From Ciona intestinalis (Eukaryota > Chordata > Ascidiacea > Phlebobranchia > Cionidae): a stretch of DNA of 64,000 nucleotides. The stretch is taken from the NCBI RefSeq assembly GCF_000224145.3, contig NC_020174.2:1905056-1969055 (forward strand). Direction: 5' to 3'. The notes beneath the pieces are model-generated. The model searched no databases and was not told where the DNA came from. It saw only the letters and a program-made list of their open reading frames with translations. Both the position numbers and the translations under genes were made by a program. Positions 11,085 to 21,980 of the stretch are shown one piece after another. Positions within the stretch are counted from its first letter, which is position 1, and every line of letters begins with the position of its first letter.

Positions 11085-12545
11085 ATGAATAAGTTGGTGT
11101 ACGACTCTTCTTTATTACTTCTGTGCCTGCGCGTTTTCTCACGTACGACAGCAACATCTGCTGCAATGGTAATAAATTCTGTTTTAATTTGTAGTAACGT
11201 GTTTAGGCGTGTTATAATACTGTATATAATACAACCACTACACATATTATTATTTTCCTTATTTGTTTTCAATTATGATAAAAGTAGTTCTTTCAAAAAG
11301 ATGGCCCATAGAAACAAGTTTAGGCCTTCATACATAATGTTGTGTTTTTATTAATTATTTTAAATTAAGGAAATTAAAAGTAGTCATTATACATTTAAAC
11401 TTTTTTAGGCAAACAAAAAGACAGAAGATACAAGCACAAGCATCCATAGTGGCCATATACAAGATGTTCATACGATGCCAATGAAATATTTGATTCGACC
11501 ATTTCCATCAGAACTTGATCAGAATAAAGTTAAATCTTTGATGGAAACACTTGAAGTAAGTTAACCAACCATGAACTAAAATGTACGGAAAGTAATTTTA
11601 AACTGGTTCTTTTTCAATAAGGCAAACGTACAACCAAATTGAAGCTTTGCAAAAATGGAAAATGTTATACAGACCTACACTTAATCTTTTGTCATTACCA
11701 CAACCAAAAAATATGGAGGTCAAGGCTCATTGCTGCAACCCATAACAACCGGTATCTTTAAAAAATTGCTCCCAACCCAACATTCATTAAAAACTAAACT
11801 TTTTCGACACTGAATCCAAATTTTCTCCTAAATTACATACTTTATAAAACTGGCAAAAAATGTACGGAATAGGACCCCCCATTGTTACAACTTCTGAAGT
11901 TCCCCTACGTAATGATAAATAAGCGACACTCACAAAACAGTTCTGTACATCTCAGGATAAAGAACTGGAAAGTTCAGTTCCCCCAATAGATGTGTTGTGG
12001 ATTAAGGGAAGGGAAGGTGGAGATTATTTTTATTCATTTGGTGGTTGCCACAGGTGAGTTGTTAAGTAAACAAAAAGTAAATCACACAAAGAAGAAACAG
12101 TGGTCGTATTACAACTGAAAATATATGAACGAAATTGTAATTGAAAGATATATGAACAAAACTTTTAAAACAACAGAATGGTGTAATACATGAAGATTTT
12201 AAATACTGTAGTGGTGTGGTAGAGCGCTCTTTCTTGCAGCGATCTAAGTCTTAATTAGTTTCATTGTTTACTATGGGTTAGGTAGTTGCACTTTGTACAA
12301 TAGAAATCCTTATGCGGTGCTCTGTTACAACTTTAAGAGTTTCAATTTAGATGAATTGTAATATGCAGGACTTCTAATATGATGTGTATTATTTCATTGT
12401 TAAAGTTTCATATACATTAAACCATACTTTTAGGTATGAAGCTCATAAGGTACTGAGCCGTGAAAATATTAAAGTGAAACTTGTTCGCGGGAATCAAGAA
12501 ATGTTGAGAACTTATCTCGGTGCCTCAACACCAAATTTGAAATAA
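11085..12545 (+). CDS. SRXN1: Sulfiredoxin
   Basis: Four exons: 11085-11168, 11409-11555, 11956-12053 and 12434-12545. They join in phase to 146 residues (human 137). Sulfiredoxin reduces the sulfinic acid form of hyperoxidised 2-Cys peroxiredoxins using ATP and a thiol. Seen in the sequence: [33 protein letters not shown], and the active-site motif FGGCHR split across the exon 3/4 junction, with the catalytic Cys in it. The C-terminus YLGASTPNL matches the family. The first 28 residues (exon 1) have a hydrophobic run [10 protein letters not shown] followed by SRTTATSAA, which could be a mitochondrial or secretory leader; the usual cytosolic protein lacks it. The stop codon TAA lies inside an AATAAA hexamer (12541-12546). 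Confidence 0.97.
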
Positions 12546-13632
12546 AAATACAATTGCACTTTCCGCCATTTTTGCTCTCAATGCACACCACTTGCATATT
12601 AGGGAGCAAATATGAAACAAAGACTGGACTTAACAGTGGCCCAACATATATGTATTAGGAGTTGAACTTAGCTGAAGAAATAAACAGAAATTTGGAACTT
12701 AATGCACAGGATATTACGAACTTTTTGATGAGTTGGAACCTGAAAAACAAATGATATAAAAAGATTAAAAAATATTTTGATTCATCGAAATACAACCTAT
12801 GTATGACAGCGCACAAAATGAACAAATACATATTGTATAATCGTGATTTACTGTAATGTTAAACTTTTGCTACCACATTTAATACATTATAAAAAAAAAC
12901 TCTAATTAGACTTGTATTGCCTATTATTCATAAAGGGTTCTAAATTTTGGCATATTAAATGCGTGAATGTTCGCATTTTGTTAAACATAGTGATTTGAGT
13001 TTTGGTATTTAATAGTTCTATTGCATTTGTAGCATAGTGTGATCAACTATGTGAAATTAGCTTAGGCAAAATAAATAAATGTAAAAGGTCAAATTGTGTT
13101 TACAAACCGGACATGACATCCTTTACAGTGCTGCTAGTTGTGAAGACACTGTTGTTGCATTGTGACTGGTTAGACATGAAGTTTCCCAAACTTAATGGAG
13201 GTAGGGAACATGTGGCTAACCATGGGGCATATTGGTTGGATCTAAAGGTTAGTTTGTTAAATAAGAATTCAAGTTGGGTATTTTGGAAACCTATGGTTTG
13301 AGAGCCAAATGTGGCTACTTTAATAACAAAATCCAGACTGCAGATAAATCTAAGTTTGCATTTTTAGCATGGTTGTCACGATGTGCAAATTTTTATATCG
13401 TAACATAACATTCAAAACAATCCATTTACTACAATCATATTTGGAAATTCCAGGCGTTATTTTGGTTGCTTGCAATTTTTTACCAAGATATTTAGATGAA
13501 TTCAGCTGTTTTGGGGAAATTTACTTCATATGCAAACTGTACATGCCCCTAAAAAAAAACATTTAGAACTATGTAGTATGGCTCCATTAGCGAAAAGATT
13601 CCTAAACCCTGATATCAGTAATGTTATAGGAC
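12546..13632. other. Convergent intergenic region, sulfiredoxin / bHLH
   Basis: About 1.1 kb of AT-rich sequence between two 3' ends. Short open stretches at 13113-13301 and 13369-13566 have no recognisable protein features or splice context. I see no defined repeat. Confidence 0.5.
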
Positions 13633-16600
13633 TTACATGTTGTTCTGTAAGTTGCTCACATCATTAAAGTACAATTCGGGTGGAGATGAAATACCTGAAT
13701 AAAAAAAAAAAAATGATTTTAAAAAATACCCATAAAAAATTAATTTTGTCAATGTGATGATTACTTTGCTTGTTGGAAGGAGAATTCCCACATTTCAAGA
13801 TTCCAGTTGCGACAGCAGCAGATGCAATGTCACAATTAATGTTTCTGTTCGCTGATTCACTATTTTTCTCTTGTAAGTTTATCTGTAAATTTTAATACAA
13901 ATTAAATTAAGAACCCTTCTTTAATCACAAGACACAATATACGAGCTGTAAACTAACTACTAAAATTTGAACAAGCATATGCATCGGTGAACCTGTTCTT
14001 CCTTTAGTTTTATTATTTACGTCAAATAAGAAGTTTAGCAACCTGCAAAGTTGTAGGTGATGGTGTATGGTGGTTGGTTGCTGCATCTTTAGGGAGGGTT
14101 AGTTCAGCTGCAAAGTTAAGTTAGTGAAATTGATGTCTAAACTTTGACTAAACATACACTAACAAAAATCATGGTAACTAAGAAACTGGAAAAAGGCAGA
14201 AGAACAGTTGAAAAATACTGTTCCCAAAAAGTAGTGGTTACAACTGAATTTATGAAAAAAACATAGAATACCAAAAGAAAAAAGTATTAGTTTTATCAAA
14301 ATACTAATAGGCATACATCACAAACTTACTTGGTTTGTCAACAGAAGGAGTGTTGTTGTTCTCTAAATACATGATGGATTTAATTTTATTTTGTAGCAAA
14401 TAAACAAAACGTGATTTAATATTATTTAGAAAAACAAGTAAAAAATCCTTAAACAATGTCAAAATATTACTTTATTTTAGCATAAGTACTTTATATTAGC
14501 ATAGGCAATTAGTAAGCATAAGTTTTTATATATATTTAAAAAAATTCATATATATTATTTCGGGTGGAGATGAAATATAAATATTTATTTATTTATATAT
14601 GAAAAAAATATATAATATATATATATATATTTATTTGTATATATTTAAAATATTTATATTTATTTGAATATTAATATATAAATATTTCTTTTTAACTTAC
14701 CATCAAATATTGGTGTATGTTGTTTTGTTGAAACTGAAATTATGAAAACATTTATTAAATTTTTTATCCCTCATAAATATTCCTATATGAATTGATAAGT
14801 AAGATTAGCTGATAAAATACAACACATTTTTGCAGCCAAACTTACATTAACAAAGGCTGGGGCAAAAGTTAAGTTGGTTTAATTTTTTTTGCGGGATTGT
14901 TTTTTGTTTGATAATCTGCGTGCATTAATCGCGTAGGGTATACACATTAATCAAACAATTTACCATTCTTGTTGCAATGTGGAGTACTTTGTAAAGTTGA
15001 GCTTCCATAAAAACCACGATACCAGTCAGTGGAACATGCTGCAAATATAAAAGACTATTAGACTCTAGTATTGTCGCATACAAAGTTTTCGTTGTGTATT
15101 ATAAAAATGTTCCACTTGTGTTTTTTTACATTAATATACTGCAAAAAAACAATATAAGGGTTTTTCTTACACATTTGCCATTGAGTCATAGTTTAAGATC
15201 CATGTAATAGTAATTCATAAAAAAGAATAATACAGAACCACTTACTGTTAGGTTGGTTGTTGGGTGCAATCAGTTTTCCAGAACCCTAAGGTAAATATTT
15301 ACATTATCATATGCAATACCTTGAATAACACACCAACCTACCATTACTAAATCAACAGCAGTAGATGAACTTGCCTTGGATGTTAAAACTTCATTTGATT
15401 GTAAAACCGGTTGCCACGTTTCAGACTTCACATTTGTAACTTGTTTTAAAAATATAGTCACAGTAAAAAATATATTCTATATATATAAATATGTTTTACA
15501 CTAATAATAAACTTACCTCCATTTGGTTTCTGCTGTTCAGTTATTTCACCATTTTCACTGACGTGTGAAAACGTGAAATTCCCATCAACTAAATAAAACT
15601 TAAATTAAAAAATTATATGGGTACAAAAATGTAATAACCCAATATTGCGATAACGGTCAAAATCTGTTCTTAATCCCAGTTCCCCTGGATTATTATGCTA
15701 CATACGTACATACCTTTCCAAAATAAAAGAAAATTGTACTAATATTACTTACATTGTTTCACTGGCACATTTGCAGCTGGAGGATAGTAGATGGATCTTG
15801 ATGTACTTGCTGTAGTTTGCATTGGGATTGATATCAACTGTCCTGATTGTGATTGACCACTGTAAAGAAGTTATAATAGCTTGAAATATATACTGTAAAG
15901 AAATTATAATCAGGGTTACAGAAGCCTTTTTGTGAAGCATTAAATCGAACATAATCATAAATCAAATTGCACAGACCTATATACAATGTATATTACTGCT
16001 GTCACTTCTAAAATGCTTCTTTATTAAAATAATAATGACATTAGACAGTTACATTTTATCATAATAAAGACCATAGCCTATTGCGAGTACAATAGTAATT
16101 GATTGTTTCACAAAAAAACAGAACGTTATATTTATGACAAAACCATAATATGAATGATATTAACTGACTGTGTGGGTTATTGCACAACACAAAATGTATA
16201 GTTAAATATTTAACCTGAAAGAAGGTTGTGAGGCAAACATGGAATCTTGTATCGTCTTCTGATGTGACCATGGGTGATTTCCCATCCTTGCAGATAATGC
16301 ATCATAATAGGATGGTGCCATGCATGAGTGTTTCAATAACGGATCAACATCTGAATTTGATGATGATGGTTGTGGAGTGTAGTTTGAAAAGGAATGACCC
16401 CAAGAACAACTGTAGATGGAAAACAACAAGAGTAACTGTAAATAAAAAACAAACTATTATTAAGCAAATAGCTTTAACATAATAGATACAAGCTGTGTGT
16501 TTAACTTACGAGTGCACAATAGGTTTTTTGTTTGCCTAATTCGTAAAAATGTAGAATGCAATATAAAATAGAACCCTTGAAACTTACAGCAATTAGAAAC

Positions 16601-17344
16601 TAATTGTATAAATATAAGCGTACGTCAATAATATAGAAAGGAATTATAGTTACCCTGGTTCAGAAGATTTAGATCTTTTTGCACTTGTGTTACTTGAAAT
16701 TGTTTTCTTCAAAGATTTTCGAAAATTTTCAATTTCTTCTGTTTTTTGTCGGTATGCGATATAGACCTACGAGCCAATAATGCATAGAAATTAAATTCTT
16801 GAAAGCATTGGATTTTTAGGTATAGTGCAAGTTTACCATAATAGACTTTTTTAAGTTTAATAGTTATAAAAAACTATGAAAACAACCAGATATACATAGA
16901 GCTTATCAGCAACAAGGTAGGCTATTGAACTTTTGGTTTAAAATATGTGGTATGATAATTAAAAAAATAAACTTAATCATTATTCGTTTATACAAATTAG
17001 TGAAATCTTACCTTATTTAAACAAGCTGGCTTGTCTTCATTCAATACTGTGTGCATAATATTGATGTATTCAACTGTTTGTTCCAGCAAAGATGCCATGT
17101 CTTTCTTAATGTTTACTGAATGCGGCAACAAAGTCCGTAGTTTGTCCAACGAATTGTTTATACGTTTCCTAACCACAGGCATAATTAAATTTAAATCGTG
17201 CAATAAACGTATCTATGCGCATCGAACTCTACGCGTGGTAAATAGTAATCTCTTTACGACTACAAAATACCTTATCTTTTTTTAAAAAACGAAGGCAGAA
17301 TCAATTATTTCTAAACCAGATAATTACCTGCGAACTTTTTCCAT
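13633..17344 (-). CDS. bHLH transcription factor, SOHLH-like, 14 exons
   Basis: Exons (high to low): 17328-17344, 17012-17168, 16654-16766, 16215-16409, 15753-15859, 15517-15588, 15342-15439, 15246-15285, 14964-15038, 14701-14733, 14330-14362, 14043-14107, 13765-13882, 13633-13694. They total 1185 bp and close perfectly in phase (394 residues). The bHLH begins at the start codon: MEKVRRKRINNSLDKLRTLL, a loop, then DMASLLEQTVEYINIM. The (K/R)NDMASVLE-TV-Y pattern is closest to SOHLH1/2 (germ-cell bHLH factors); HES and FIGLA are alternatives I think weaker. A short charged segment follows (AYRQKTEEIENFRKSLKK), then about 280 Ser/Thr/Gln/Pro-rich residues without a recognised domain. No Orange domain or WRPW is present, which argues against HES/HEY. 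Confidence 0.85.
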
Positions 17345-17973
17345 CTTGCCGAGTGGTGTTTAGTTGCAACTTCGCGGGGCAAGCTACTCAACTTATCAGC
17401 ACCACGTGAATTTAAAACTCGCGCTTTTCTCTATCAGCTTCTTCGTCGATTGGTTCTCCCTGAAGCGTTTGTTGCGCAATAATTGATCAAAACGTGTTAC
17501 ACAATAGCAGTGCTGCCCAACCCCATTTTAAACAAAGTATGTATCCTATATTATATTGTGATATTGAATACGCTCTTAAATTTTGATTTTATTATATAAA
17601 TCATGCTTACAATATACGGACTCTAGGCACAATATATCGGTAATATCATTACGAACACTAAAATTTGATGTGTGTTTCTTACAGTATTATTTATTTAATA
17701 AATGACATGCAAAATCTATAAACTACAAATATTCTTTACATAAATACTACAACACGTGTAGAGTCGTAGAATCATGTTTCTATACGTACTTCGTTAACTC
17801 CCTTAAAATATTACTCACATTAAAGTTCGGTATTGATTTAGGGTAAACCCCACGTGGGTTGTCATTTTGTAAACAATTGTTTTCGTTTGTTTTCATTCAA
17901 GGTTATTTTGATAGCCGTTTGCAGCTTTGAAATTCGCTTTAGTTTGTTCTTGCTACAGGTTTGTTAATAGAAG
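17345..17973. promoter_or_regulatory. Divergent promoter with three CACGTG E-boxes
   Basis: The 629 bp between the bHLH start (minus) and the first CRAL-TRIO start (plus) contain CACGTG at 17403-17408, 17753-17758 and 17851-17856. The last is the centre of a perfect 10-bp palindrome CCCACGTGGG. CACGTG is the standard site for class B/E bHLH dimers; whether the adjacent bHLH protein binds it is unknown. Confidence 0.55.
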
Positions 17974-18807
17974 ATGGCGTGTGAACGATATCAGTGCAAT
18001 TTACGCCCAGATTTATTAGAAAAAGCTGTTCGGGAACTAAACGAACCTCGGGATAATGATGAACGATTAAAAGCAATTGATCAGTTGCGGGATAGCTTTA
18101 ATATTGAAAAGTATGGGCCACTTATTCGTTCCGATGATGGATTTATTTTAAGATTTCTCAGAGCTCGTAAATTTAATCAAGAACGGGCGTTAAAAGTTCT
18201 GCAAAATTATCACACAATACGGAAGGATTTTCGGGAATGTTTTTCGAGAGTAGAAGACCCCATGAGTTTGAAAGCCGTGATGGATACGGGTATGATGTAT
18301 GCTGCTGAGGGGAAAGTGAAGAATGGAGAGTCTGTAATTATATACAGGCCTGGCTTGTTGAGTCAAGAGGTAAAAATACACGAAGTTATTGCTTATGGAG
18401 TTTTGTGTGTGGAGGAGTTATTAAAAGATGAAGAATACCAAATATCAGGAAGTATTACTGTTGATGATTTGACACAATTCAATCTTCGTATCTTGGCTCA
18501 GTTTTCCCTGCATGGAGCTAAGCGTATGAATCAGGTTTGGCAAGACTGCATGCCGGTTCGAATGAAGTCCATTTATATTTTTAATGAAGGAAGAGTGTTT
18601 GACATTATCTATACAATGATGAGGCCTTTTATGAAGGAAAAAACGAAGAAGCGAATAAAAGTTTGCGGGGATAATTATAAGTTGATGCATGAAGAAATTC
18701 CCCCATCTATGTTGCCACCATGTTTGGGGGGAAGTGGATTGCCAATAGAGGATGCTTGTAAAGTATGGGTGGAGAAACTGTGCAAACAATTGAAAAAAAA
18801 AGGATAA
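17974..18807 (+). CDS. CRAL-TRIO lipid-transfer protein, alpha-TTP/clavesin-like, copy 1
   Basis: Intronless 277-residue frame. The N-terminal CRAL-TRIO-N helices (about residues 10-80) include DDGFILRFLRARKF, a strongly conserved family signature. The CRAL-TRIO lipid-binding fold (about 95-255) includes IIYRPGLL, the pocket region QFNLRILAQFS, and PFMKEKTKKRI. The basic patch in the last is where alpha-tocopherol transfer protein and CRALBP contact phosphoinositides. It ends with LPPCLGGSG, close to the family LP.E.GG. Family members bind hydrophobic ligands such as tocopherol and retinal and move them between membranes; the ligand cannot be told from sequence. It forms a tandem pair with 20370-21203 of identical length. 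Its last codons fall in a 217-bp repeat that continues into the 3' flank. Confidence 0.93.
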   Translation: MACERYQCNLRPDLLEKAVRELNEPRDNDERLKAIDQLRDSFNIEKYGPLIRSDDGFILRFLRARKFNQERALKVLQNYHTIRKDFRECFSRVEDPMSLKAVMDTGMMYAAEGKVKNGESVIIYRPGLLSQEVKIHEVIAYGVLCVEELLKDEEYQISGSITVDDLTQFNLRILAQFSLHGAKRMNQVWQDCMPVRMKSIYIFNEGRVFDIIYTMMRPFMKEKTKKRIKVCGDNYKLMHEEIPPSMLPPCLGGSGLPIEDACKVWVEKLCKQLKKKG

Positions 18808-19220
18808 AACCATGCATACCTAAAGGGTTAAAGCCATATTATATATCAATTTTTCCTTCCAGAGTAAAAATGATATTGGAATGTTTAATTTCTTTATGTT
18901 TGGTAATAAGAAAATGGATTGAACCATATTTAGATGTAATTTTCTTTACCCGTAAAAGTAATGATAATATGTATATGCTATAATGTTGATTTGTTTATGT
19001 TAATTAATGAAAAAAAGGATTAAAACCAATATCTATTTATATTATACAGTTTCTTTACAGAGTAAAATTGATGATATAATCATATATTTAATGATCAGTT
19101 TCTTTATTTTAAATAAAAAAAAAAGGGATTAAAAGTGAAACCATATATAGGCCTACCTAAATATAATTTCCAATAAATAAAATAATGCTATAATGTTGAA
19201 TTTATTATGTAAATTACTAA
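18792..19220 (+). repeat. Diverged tandem duplication (~217 bp) at the CRAL-TRIO 3' end
   Basis: Unit 1 (18792-19008) and unit 2 (19009-about 19220) both start with a GAAAAAAAGGATAAAACC-like segment. Both carry CAGAGTAAAA...TGATAT in the middle and end with TGCTATAATGTTGA followed by a TTATGT.AATTA segment. Unit 1 begins inside the last codons of copy 1, so its stop codon region is repeat sequence. Confidence 0.7.
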
Positions 19221-20369
19221 GTTATATGCTCGTTTAATTATATTAGAATATTAAAACTGTAGCAAAATCTAATGAACAATTTAAGCAGCTTCTTATACAA
19301 GGTTGTATATTTCACTGTTATGCGTTGAGAAATTAATAGCTATTTTGTTTATTATTATTATTATTTGTGTGTATTTATTTGTGGTTATAAACCATGTTTA
19401 CCTTTTGTTAAACAGTCTATGATTGCCATTATTCCAAATAGATTTTGTGTCCTTACATTTGGCTACAAGCCTATAGTATACCTATAAAGTCCTTTTTCCA
19501 AATGCTTACATTATTTGTGCAAAAGTAATTGCCTAAAATTGGGTTAATTACTTTATTAAAACGTTGATAGTTTCTGATTCTCTATGAGTTATAGCCCACT
19601 GTTGCAAGCAGCTTCTGATAAAATCATGCTGTACGTTTGAGCTATGATGCATATTCCATTATTTCACTAATTTCTTGTTGTTTGAGCAGGTGAAAGGATT
19701 AAATGTTTGCTAAATTGTGGTCATGCTAAAAACAAGAGAAGATTAAGCTGCTTTTAAATACAATGTTGCGAAAAATGGATTTGTATAGCAGGTTTTTTTA
19801 AAATCTTGGTCTGATTCCCATAAGTATATCCCTAAATTACAAATTCTATGTACGTTTTACGGTTACCTTTGTTATTTTATTCCGAATTTCATAATTTGTA
19901 TAGTGTATGACTATAGACACTCTTGTTTAACTGATCTTTGGACACATGATGTGATGATAATGCATTACAATGAATAAGCACTGAATTATATTACCGGTGA
20001 TGTCACTATTACTAACATATCCTTTTTCCTGAAATGATTTGCACCAGTTTCATGTATCAACCACTGGCCAACACACTGCAATGCATTAATACACAGCACA
20101 TCAATTATTTAAAACACTGGCTTTTTATGTCGGATTTAATAATGGGATTCCAGTTACATTGTAAACATTTAATATTTTGTTCAAAATTTCAATTATAGTT
20201 AAACTCCCTCCCCTATTGTATTTTGAGCATTTTTTATGTAAGAAATATTTGGTAAAATTTTAGGTATATATTTGTAGCTTTTAACTGATTTTATATTACA
20301 ATTTGTTAAAGGGTACCAAGATACTAAGATAGGTATTTTAGATAAGTTTGCTGTTGAGTTGGTTTAGTT
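19221..20369. other. Intergenic region between the CRAL-TRIO genes
   Basis: About 1.1 kb of AT-rich sequence without a supported gene or repeat family. It must hold the promoter of the second gene unless the two are co-transcribed. Confidence 0.5.
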
Positions 20370-21203
20370 ATGGGGCGGTACGAATGTAAACTCTCCCCTG
20401 AGCTCTTGGATAAAGCTGTGAATGAATTGCATGAACCTCGTGATAATGATGAAAGGTTGAAAGCAATTGATCAGTTAAGAGAAAGCTTCAGTGTGGAGAA
20501 GTTTGGACCACTCATAAGAGAAGATGATGGTTTTATTTTACGATTCTTGAGGGCCAAAAAATTTGACCAGAAAAAAGCTCTTGTTATGCTGCAGAATTAT
20601 CATAATACGAAGAAAGAATTTAAAGAGGTGTTTGAAAAAGTTAACAATCCTATTGTACTGAAGCCACTCACTGAGAAAGGGATTATGTACATGCTGCAAG
20701 GTGCTTCTAGGGAAGGAGCTGCAGTGATGATATATAGACCTGGTTTATTGGATGCAGATGTCAATATCTATGATCTTATGGCTTACAGTGTGATGTGCAT
20801 GGAAAAGGTCATAGAAGAAGAAAAATATCAGATTTGTGGAGTAGCAAGCATTGAGGATCTGGAAAACTTTAACTTAAGTATGATGTTTAAGATCAGCCCG
20901 ATGGCATTGGCTAAGATGAACAACATATGGCAGGACGCAATGCCCCTCAGGTTTAAAGCTGTTCATTTGCTTAATGAGGGAAAGGTATTTGACATCTTGA
21001 TGGCAATTTTCAAACCTTTTATGAAGAAGAAATTGTTGAAGAGAATGCACGTCCATGGGAGCAATTATGACGAACTCCAGGACTTTATCGACCCAGCTCT
21101 TCTTCCTCCATTTCTAAACGGAACCGGACCTAGTCCCAAGGAAGCAGCTGAGGAATGGAACAAGATAATGGAAGAGGAATGGCCACAAGATACTGCATTG
21201 TAA
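20370..21203 (+). CDS. CRAL-TRIO lipid-transfer protein, alpha-TTP/clavesin-like, copy 2
   Basis: Intronless 277-residue paralogue of 17974-18807. The N-terminal third is nearly identical (ELHEPRDNDERLKAIDQLRE, DDGFILRFLRAKKF). The lipid-binding half has diverged (NFNLSMMFKISPMALAKMNN in the pocket region, FKPFMKKKLLKRMHVHGSNY in the basic patch). The C-terminal motif reads LPPFLNGTG, so the usual GG is NG. The C-terminus is acidic (AAEEWNKIMEEEW), in contrast to the basic KQLKKKG end of copy 1. Same orientation, 1.56 kb downstream of copy 1. The shared intronless structure suggests duplication of an already intronless ancestor. Confidence 0.93.
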   Translation: MGRYECKLSPELLDKAVNELHEPRDNDERLKAIDQLRESFSVEKFGPLIREDDGFILRFLRAKKFDQKKALVMLQNYHNTKKEFKEVFEKVNNPIVLKPLTEKGIMYMLQGASREGAAVMIYRPGLLDADVNIYDLMAYSVMCMEKVIEEEKYQICGVASIEDLENFNLSMMFKISPMALAKMNNIWQDAMPLRFKAVHLLNEGKVFDILMAIFKPFMKKKLLKRMHVHGSNYDELQDFIDPALLPPFLNGTGPSPKEAAEEWNKIMEEEWPQDTAL

Positions 21204-21309
21204 TTTTTAATGTAATTCTGTATATTTCATTTCTAATTCACATCATTTCACGTTTTTTTTTCGAACCTTTTTTTTCAAACCATCATAAAAATGTGAAATT
21301 GTTTATTAA

Positions 21310-21499
21310 AGTAGGGTAAGATGGGTCACGTTTTATTTCTATTTTCTTGTCCCATTTGGTAAGAAACAAACAACATTCAAAAAATTATAAACCCCTGTTC
21401 CAACGACTCCCATATACCGTTGTTAATTGTTGAAAATAGATTAGGATATTTGGATATTATGTGCTAAAGGTGTCCTATCTTCCCCCACAGTACTATGTA
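21310..21499. mobile_element. MITE copy (GTAGGGTGGGGTAAGATGGG family)
   Basis: Left end GTAGGGTAAGATGGGTCACG, right end GTGTCCTATCTTCCCCCACA. The internal TGTTAATTGTTGAAAA...ATTAGGATATTTGGATATTA is shared with other copies. Lies just past the CRAL-TRIO copy 2 stop. Confidence 0.8.
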
Positions 21500-21818
21500 T
21501 AACCAGCAATGCCAATTCACCATCTCAGGTTAATTATTTTATGCATAATTATGGGTATGCCGAACCCTGACAATCCTGACATGTGTATACTGTATAAATA
21601 GAATGTTTAAGTTAAGTTGCACTTTAATAGCTAATAGTAATTGTTTAACTTCATTTACTGTTATAGCTTGGTGGTTTTATTATGTTGTGTAATTTGTGCA
21701 ATTAATCTGCTACATTTATAGTTAAAGCTATGCTGACTTGATTGTTTTAATGTAGTTTAATTATTAAAACCTTTTAATTTTTGTTTATTTTAAAATGATA
21801 CTCCATGTGTTTAATTTT

Positions 21819-21946
21819 TTAGAATTCATGCACATTGTTTCATTATTATAAAATTTGATTTGAAAGTTCCAGCGGTTTACGATGCATTTAATTTAGAATT
21901 CATGCACACTGTTTCATTATTATAAAATGATTTGAAAATTCCAGCA
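21819..21946 (+). repeat. Direct repeat (2 x ~55 bp) upstream of SLC35F5
   Basis: TTAGAATTCATGCACA, then TGTTTCATTATTATAAAAT, then GATTTGAAA, then TTCCAGC occurs at 21819-21875 and again at 21893-21946 with a few changes. The second copy ends about 35 bp before the SLC35F5 start codon, so the repeat is in the 5' UTR or core promoter. Confidence 0.8.
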
Positions 21947-21980
21947 GTATATTTTGTAAATTGTAAAGAACTTAAATAAA

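Noticed and set aside
13113..13566. Two short plus-strand frames between sulfiredoxin and the bHLH gene
   Set aside because: No splice context, no similarity, AT-rich amino acid bias.
18445..18813. 122-codon minus-strand frame
   Set aside because: Antisense shadow of CRAL-TRIO copy 1; no family features of its own.
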